A stretch of 64,000 nt of DNA from Trichodelitschia bisporula. Its lineage: Eukaryota; Ascomycota; Dothideomycetes; Phaeotrichales; Phaeotrichaceae. Below, piece after piece: positions 59,186 through 64,000 of the stretch. Where the stretch lies: positions 558,001 to 622,000 of the forward strand of contig ML996693.1 in NCBI GenBank assembly GCA_010356995.1. The letters run 5' to 3'. Position numbers and translations under genes: made by a program. The notes under the pieces are model-generated. The model did not search any database, was not told where the DNA came from, and saw nothing but the letters and a program-made list of their open reading frames with translations. Each line of letters starts with the position of its first letter. The first letter of the stretch is position 1.

Positions 59186-60197
59186 CTAGAAGAGGGTATC
59201 TCTGCTCAGGATAGCCCAAGTAGTGTCATCAACTGTTGTGTAAATCAACCCCATCTCAAGCAACTCATCCCCTGCCCTGCCAACCTGCGCCGCATCCATA
59301 TGAAGCTTGTTCGCGATATCTTGTAGATGAAGACCCTCATTGCTCTGTGGTGTGTTGCTGAGTGTGTGATACACCTTCCTCGCTGCAGCAGAGAGGCCGG
59401 GTGGAAGTCCATCTGCACCAAGAGAAACGCCGCCTCCAGCGCCACCCGTGGCCACACCTCCCTGTTGCACCCCGCTCATGTTTCCAGCACTGCCACTGGT
59501 GTCCTTGGCCCCCGGGGGGCCGTGTTTGAAGTAGAGATGCACGGTTGCCGCTTCAAGCAGATGGTAGGAGATTTCGTTGAAGTCTGTGACAGGCCGGATG
59601 ATGTGGGCGCCCACGTGCCGCTTGTTCTGGAAGGATTTGAGCTTTCCAATCACACGTACGTAGCTGTTCTCCTCAACATTTGGCCGAGAAGTAACGTGGT
59701 CGCCCTCGGTTGGGGAGAAGACTTTCACTTCGATGATCCCGGTACCGTCATCGAGGCGATATGTGATGCGTACGCTCTGGGCCGAGATGTTGCTGACTTG
59801 ACCAACGAACGTGATCTTGATAGTCAGCCACGTGGCATGATGTACGGAAGGGGAAATACTTGATCAATCGCACGACTGTCGATTGTGAATTCCTCGCTCC
59901 CGTCCGCCATCTGAGCATCAAGCAGCTGCTTTATGGTGACTGGTCTGAGGGAGCTGTTCTCGTAGTTCTGCTGCTATTTGTCAACATCGATATAGTAACA
60001 ATACAAAGAAACTGACTCTACCACCTCCGCTGGGGCTGTTTTGGCTTGCAACGAAGCCGCCTCCGCCCATACCACCGCCCATGCCACCGACCTGGCCTCC
60101 GAAAGACGTCGATCCATATTGATTTCCATAGTTTCCGTAGTCTAGCAAATAGTTAGTCTCTGGGTACAGCCCGTGATCCAGAAAAGTTCATACCCAT
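59186..60197 (-). CDS. rfa2: Replication protein A 32-kDa subunit (RPA2)
   Basis: Four exons on the minus strand (60197-60194, 60141-60017, 59973-59860, 59815-59186) give about 290 residues. The start MDYGNYGNQYGSTSFGGQVG is Gly/Ser/Tyr-rich, like the phosphorylated N-terminus of RPA32. The OB-fold has SSLRPVTIKQLLDAQM, AIDQITFVGQVSNISAQSVR, ITYRLDDGTGIIEVKVFSP and NSYVRVIGKLKSFQNKRHVG. The C-terminal winged helix is NEGLHLQDIANKLHMDAAQV and LLEMGLIYTTVDDTTWAI. RPA coats single-stranded DNA in replication and repair. The first coding exon is four bases (ATGG). The exon-3 acceptor is tandem (TAG/CAG), adding or dropping one Gln. It is divergent from dbp10. Confidence 0.96.
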
Positions 60198-60284
60198 GGT
60201 GGGTGGTGCAGTATGATGGGCGTGTAGCACGCACAAAACGGTTTGGCGGGGTGCCTGCAAAGACCGTCGCGTTAAGCATCACCG

Positions 60285-60290
60285 ACGCGT
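60285..60290. promoter_or_regulatory. MluI cell-cycle box (ACGCGT) upstream of RPA2
   Basis: A palindromic ACGCGT lies 88 bp upstream of the RPA2 start, inside the 246-bp promoter shared with dbp10, next to further CGCG half-sites (GTCGCGTTAA, TTGTCGCGTG). This is the MBF consensus known to drive G1/S expression of replication genes in yeasts. Its use here is inferred. Confidence 0.5.
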
Positions 60291-60443
60291 TGTCGCGTGA
60301 GCTTGGCAGTCATGTGGTGATAAGATAAAGAAATGCCAAGCATCCGACTTCGACTTTTTCTTTGGCAAGGCGACGAGACTCAAATCCGTCCCACAACATC
60401 AGTCAGCAACTCTTTCACGGCCTGCTAGCCGACCAAATCAAGT

Positions 60444-63128
60444 ATGTCTGGCCGCGCCTCACCGGCGCTTTCGGAAAATGAGTTCGACATCACAGATGCC
60501 CTCTTTGGCCATGAAGAATCCGAGCGCCCATCCCGGCCTGCCACCGGAGCCAACGACATGGACATTTTCGGTTCCGACGACGACGAGGGCTTCATCTCCG
60601 CCCAGCTGGCTTCTTCCAACCGGAAGACTGGTAGTCTCAAAAGCCGTACCGCAAAGAAAGGCGGAGCCTTCCAGTCAATGGGCTTAAACTCGCATCTACT
60701 CAAGGCTATCACTCGCAAAGGATTCTCCGTCCCAACCCCCATTCAGCGGAAAACCATTCCCCTCATTCTCGACGGGCAAGACGTAGTTGGCATGGCCAGA
60801 ACTGGGTCCGGCAAGACAGCAGCGTTCGTCATTCCCATGATCCAACATCTTAAAGCGCATTCAGCCAGGTTTGGAGCTCGGGCTGCTATCATGTCTCCCT
60901 CTCGCGAACTGGCACTGCAGACACTGAAGGTGGTCAAAGAGTTAGGGAAGGGGACTGATTTGCGTACGGTCTTACTTGTTGGAGGTGACAGCATGGAGGA
61001 GCAGTTCAGCGCAATGACTTCGAACCCGGACATCATCATCGCCACACCGGGTCGCTTCTTGCATCTGAAAGTGGAGATGAAGCTGGATCTGTCGTCCATC
61101 GAGTACATGGTGTTTGACGAGGCGGACCGGCTGTTCGAGATGGGTTTTCAGGCTCAGCTCACCGAAATCATGCACGGCCTGCCTTCATCACGTCAGACCC
61201 TCCTATTTTCTGCCACACTTCCCAAGACGCTCGTGGAATTTGCGAGGGCTGGCTTACAGGACCCCAAGCTTGTTCGGCTGGATGCTGAAAGCAAGGTGTC
61301 TCCTGACTTGGAGAATGCCTTCTTCATGGTCAAGAGTGCGGAAAAGGAGGGAGCACTCTTGCATATCCTGCAGGATGTGATCAAGATGCCGACCGGCCCT
61401 CCTGAGGCTGCCAGAATAAACAGGGAGGATCGCAACATGAAAAAGCGCAAGCGCTCCTCGACTGACGCCAATACCGAGGTACCAACTCCGAATTCTACCA
61501 TTGTTTTTGCGGCCACGAAGCACCATGTTGAATATCTCGCCTCGGTTCTTCGAGCAGTGGGTTATGCTGTTTCATACGTCTACGGTTCCCTCGACCAAAC
61601 GGCCCGCAAAATTCAGGTCCAGTCCTTCCGCTCCGGTCTCACCAGCATCCTGGTTGTTACGGACGTGGCGGCCCGCGGAATCGACATTCCCGTGCTGGCC
61701 AACGTAATCAATTACGACTTCCCTTCGCAACCCAAGATCTTTGTTCATCGTGTTGGTCGAACGGCGAGAGCAGGCAGGAAGGGGTGGAGCTACAGTCTAG
61801 TCCGGAGCTCCGACATTCCTTACATGCTGGACTTGCAACTTTTCCTCAGCAGGAGACTTGTGCTCGGTCGAACTGGCCAGGATGCTGCGAATGTGAGCTT
61901 TGCTAAGGATTTCGTAGTCGGCGCCCTCCAGAGGGAGAAATTGGCAACGAGCTGTGAATGGCTACAAAAGCTTCTCGACGAAGACGACGATCTCGAGGGG
62001 CTACGTATCGTTGCGGGCAAAGGCGAAAAACTCTACATGAGAACTCGTAACTCGGCATCATCGGAGAGTGCCAAACGGTCCAAGGAAATACTGGCTCTTC
62101 CCGGGATATCTGAACTCAGTTTGCTCTTCGGGGACGATGTCGCAAATGTAGAGACAGCGAGAGAAGATATGCTTGCACAGATTCAGGGCTACCGCCCGCA
62201 AGAGACTATTTTCGAGGTTGGCAAGCGAGGAGCTGCCAGCACTGAGACGGCAGAGCTCATGCGGAAAGTGAGGAGCAAGATAGATTCACGCAAATCATCA
62301 ACTGTTAAAGGCTTCCCTAGCGGCTCCGAAGCACACGATTCCGGCGGTGTAGGCGGACTACTTTCTAACGATGCCGGCTTGGATGCGGCGGGTTCGGGCA
62401 ATTCCGACGATGAATTCGAAGTCGTGGTGTCGGAAGACCCTAAGAAGAACAAGTCATCGACGAGCGATTCTTGGCAGGATCCAGAGCACTTCATCACCTA
62501 CCTTCCTCGCGAAACGAACGCAGCTGAAGAGCGCGGCTACGGGGTTCATTCGGGCTCGAACAGCACGAAGTCCGAATTCATGGTGCAAGCCCGCGGTGCG
62601 ACAATGGATCTCAACGCAGACGAGTCTCGGGGCTTTGCTGAACCTACGCGTGCAGGGGCGGGCATGCGGTGGGACAAAAAAAATAAGAAGTACGTCTCGC
62701 GCGCGAATGACGAGGACGGATCGCGAGGCGCAAAGCTCGTGCGCGGCGAGAGTGGACAGAAGATTGCGGCGAGCTTCCGAAGCGAGCGCTTCGACACATG
62801 GAGACGGTCCAATAAAATTGACAAGCTACCGAAAGTCGGCGACGCTGAACGCTCGTCGGGCCAGAGGGTGTCGAGCCACTTTGGCGGCGGTGGCAAGCAG
62901 TTCCGCCACAAGCAGGAGAAGGCGCCGAAGGAGGCGGACAGGTTCCGAGATGACTACGACGAGCGCAAGAAACGGGTTGCCGAAGCAAAGGAGAAGCGCG
63001 TCGGGAGGTTCAAGGATGGACCGGGCAAAAAGGAGCTGCGCAGCGTTGACGATGTCCACAAGGAGAGGAGGCTCCTGGCGCAACGGCGAGAGAAGAACGC
63101 GCGGCCGACCAAGAAGCGGCGGATATGA
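60444..63128 (+). CDS. dbp10: DEAD-box RNA helicase Dbp10
   Basis: A single exon encodes 894 residues. An acidic N-terminus precedes the Q motif ([14 protein letters not shown]). Motif I is MARTGSGKT (about residue 117), Ia PSRELALQT, Ib TPGRF, motif [15 protein letters not shown], motif III SAT, then [18 protein letters not shown] and motif [13 protein letters not shown] (about 434). A lysine-rich Dbp10 C-terminal region follows: [15 protein letters not shown] and a tail [20 protein letters not shown] ending ARPTKKRRI, a likely nuclear/nucleolar signal. Dbp10 works in the nucleolus in 60S ribosomal subunit assembly. The start at 60444 gives [20 protein letters not shown], which resembles relatives. 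It is intronless, unlike most genes here, and divergent from RPA2. Confidence 0.96.
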   Translation: MSGRASPALSENEFDITDALFGHEESERPSRPATGANDMDIFGSDDDEGFISAQLASSNRKTGSLKSRTAKKGGAFQSMGLNSHLLKAITRKGFSVPTPIQRKTIPLILDGQDVVGMARTGSGKTAAFVIPMIQHLKAHSARFGARAAIMSPSRELALQTLKVVKELGKGTDLRTVLLVGGDSMEEQFSAMTSNPDIIIATPGRFLHLKVEMKLDLSSIEYMVFDEADRLFEMGFQAQLTEIMHGLPSSRQTLLFSATLPKTLVEFARAGLQDPKLVRLDAESKVSPDLENAFFMVKSAEKEGALLHILQDVIKMPTGPPEAARINREDRNMKKRKRSSTDANTEVPTPNSTIVFAATKHHVEYLASVLRAVGYAVSYVYGSLDQTARKIQVQSFRSGLTSILVVTDVAARGIDIPVLANVINYDFPSQPKIFVHRVGRTARAGRKGWSYSLVRSSDIPYMLDLQLFLSRRLVLGRTGQDAANVSFAKDFVVGALQREKLATSCEWLQKLLDEDDDLEGLRIVAGKGEKLYMRTRNSASSESAKRSKEILALPGISELSLLFGDDVANVETAREDMLAQIQGYRPQETIFEVGKRGAASTETAELMRKVRSKIDSRKSSTVKGFPSGSEAHDSGGVGGLLSNDAGLDAAGSGNSDDEFEVVVSEDPKKNKSSTSDSWQDPEHFITYLPRETNAAEERGYGVHSGSNSTKSEFMVQARGATMDLNADESRGFAEPTRAGAGMRWDKKNKKYVSRANDEDGSRGAKLVRGESGQKIAASFRSERFDTWRRSNKIDKLPKVGDAERSSGQRVSSHFGGGGKQFRHKQEKAPKEADRFRDDYDERKKRVAEAKEKRVGRFKDGPGKKELRSVDDVHKERRLLAQRREKNARPTKKRRI

Positions 63129-64000
63129 GTGTGGTGTCTCACACGACCCTGCATGCTGCATCTTTGCCATTTCCTTACGACACTTTTTGGTGTGAGCATT
63201 ATTCGACATGTACGGATGTACATCAGAGCCTTGTGCCACTTTGGGTTTAGCCGTTCAGCTTTAACTACCTCCCCAGCCACGATTTGAGGCGCAGCACATA
63301 GAAGTGGCTTAAAATCGATAAATGCTACTTCTTGCTTCAAACACCAATGCGAATGAGGCACTTTTGATTTGTGACGTGCGTCACGGTGGCAGCTGCAGCT
63401 GGCAAAGCGGTGTGTGAACTTAGTTTCAACGAAACATCGCACGAAGAAACGGTGCTTCTTGAGGAACATGCGACATGCCAAGTGCCAGATGATATGCTGC
63501 TGCAAGGAGAGCTCGAACCGAATCCCATCTTCGGCTGCCACTCTGTCAGCAGCAGAAATCCGGGTTCGAGAGATTACAAGCAAGTGCACGGTGGCCCTCG
63601 CATGTAGAGAAGCCATTATATTGACGCAAATTTTGCCCTGCGCCCCGCGCATGTACTGTCTGCCGGTAGACGTCGTTAACTCTTTGTAGAAACGCCACAT
63701 TCGCCAGGGCTGGAAGCCAATAATGCTTGACAGGTGGGCATTGGCGCGCGAGGCCAGGAGCGAGAGAGCAGGACAGCTTTCGTGACTGAACTTTTTTCAT
63801 ACCAGCCCATGGATGCGTAGACAATTCGTCATGGACGATGCCGGCAAAGCAGTTGTCGCATTGAGCTTGCGCATTTATCGACCTCCGGCGATTTCTTTTG
63901 CATCGCGCCCCCGGGACCCCGGTCGGGTGGCCGAGGTGTCGGGGCCAAGAGCCTGCGATCCAATGGTGGCGCTTAATCGGTTAATCTTCCGATGCGGAAA
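63129..64000. other. Downstream region of dbp10 to window end
   Basis: It holds the dbp10 3' UTR and intergenic DNA. A 248-codon minus frame (62954-63700) overlaps the end of dbp10 and shows no domain. At 63919-64000 a weak tRNA-like start (TGGCCGAGGTG, A-box-like) is seen, but no complete fold lies within the window. Confidence 0.45.

Noticed and set aside
63919-64000. Possible partial tRNA-Leu/Ser at the window end (A-box-like TGGCCGAGGTG)
   Set aside because: The D-arm is irregular, no anticodon arm is clear, and the B box would lie beyond the window, so it cannot be supported here.

Overview
The window is nuclear DNA of a filamentous ascomycete (Pezizomycotina). Most genes carry one to five short introns (about 45-330 nt) with GTRNGT-like donors, CTRAC-like branch sites and YAG acceptors. 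ATP-citrate lyase is split over two genes, as in filamentous fungi, and a Pex20-type co-receptor is present. The class cannot be fixed from the sequence. Coding DNA is GC-rich and leaders are strongly pyrimidine-rich. No transposase, integrase, CRISPR array, rRNA or secondary-metabolite genes are visible.

Layout. 0.9-4.8 kb: a large, mostly disordered fungal protein (+), not named. 6.3 kb: tRNA-Asp(GUC) (-), followed by two small inverted-repeat elements at 6.9-7.2 kb. 7.5-10.4 kb: SEC13 (-) and PEX20 (+), divergent. 10.4-14.2 kb: gene-free, with a foldback element and short tandem repeats. 14.2-16.1 kb: a divergent 14-3-3-like protein (+) whose frame changes at a C8 run. 16.9-24.0 kb: the two ATP-citrate lyase subunits acl1 (-) and acl2 (+) flank a 2.95 kb spacer. 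24.9-27.5 kb: a GNAT acetyltransferase (+) converges on a mitochondrial branched-chain aminotransferase (-), with a tandem CGGGTA array between them. 27.9-30.9 kb: SCY1-type pseudokinase (+). 31.1-36.7 kb: MON2 (-). 37.0-37.7 kb: MMS2 (+). 38.1-39.1 kb: LYR-motif protein (+). 39.7-40.5 kb: GIR2 (-). 42.5-43.3 kb: small bZIP factor (-). 43.3-51.5 kb: 8 kb without a supportable gene. 51.5-54.4 kb: DDHD/WWE-type phospholipase (-). 55.1-55.8 kb: small spliced BRCT protein (-). 56.2-58.9 kb: SLD3 (+). 59.2-60.2 kb: RPA2/RFA2 (-). 60.4-63.1 kb: DEAD-box helicase DBP10 (+).

Themes. Nearly every gene sits in a divergent pair with a 250-430 bp shared promoter. Membrane traffic is represented by SEC13, SCY1, MON2 and the DDHD lipase; acetyl-CoA and peroxisome metabolism by acl1/acl2 and PEX20; DNA replication and damage tolerance by MMS2, the BRCT gene, SLD3 and RPA2. 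The last three are contiguous, with a MluI-type box upstream of RPA2.

Exon models were built by hand from splice signals, frame continuity and recalled family sequences. All family statements are from memory. Nothing here was confirmed by a search.
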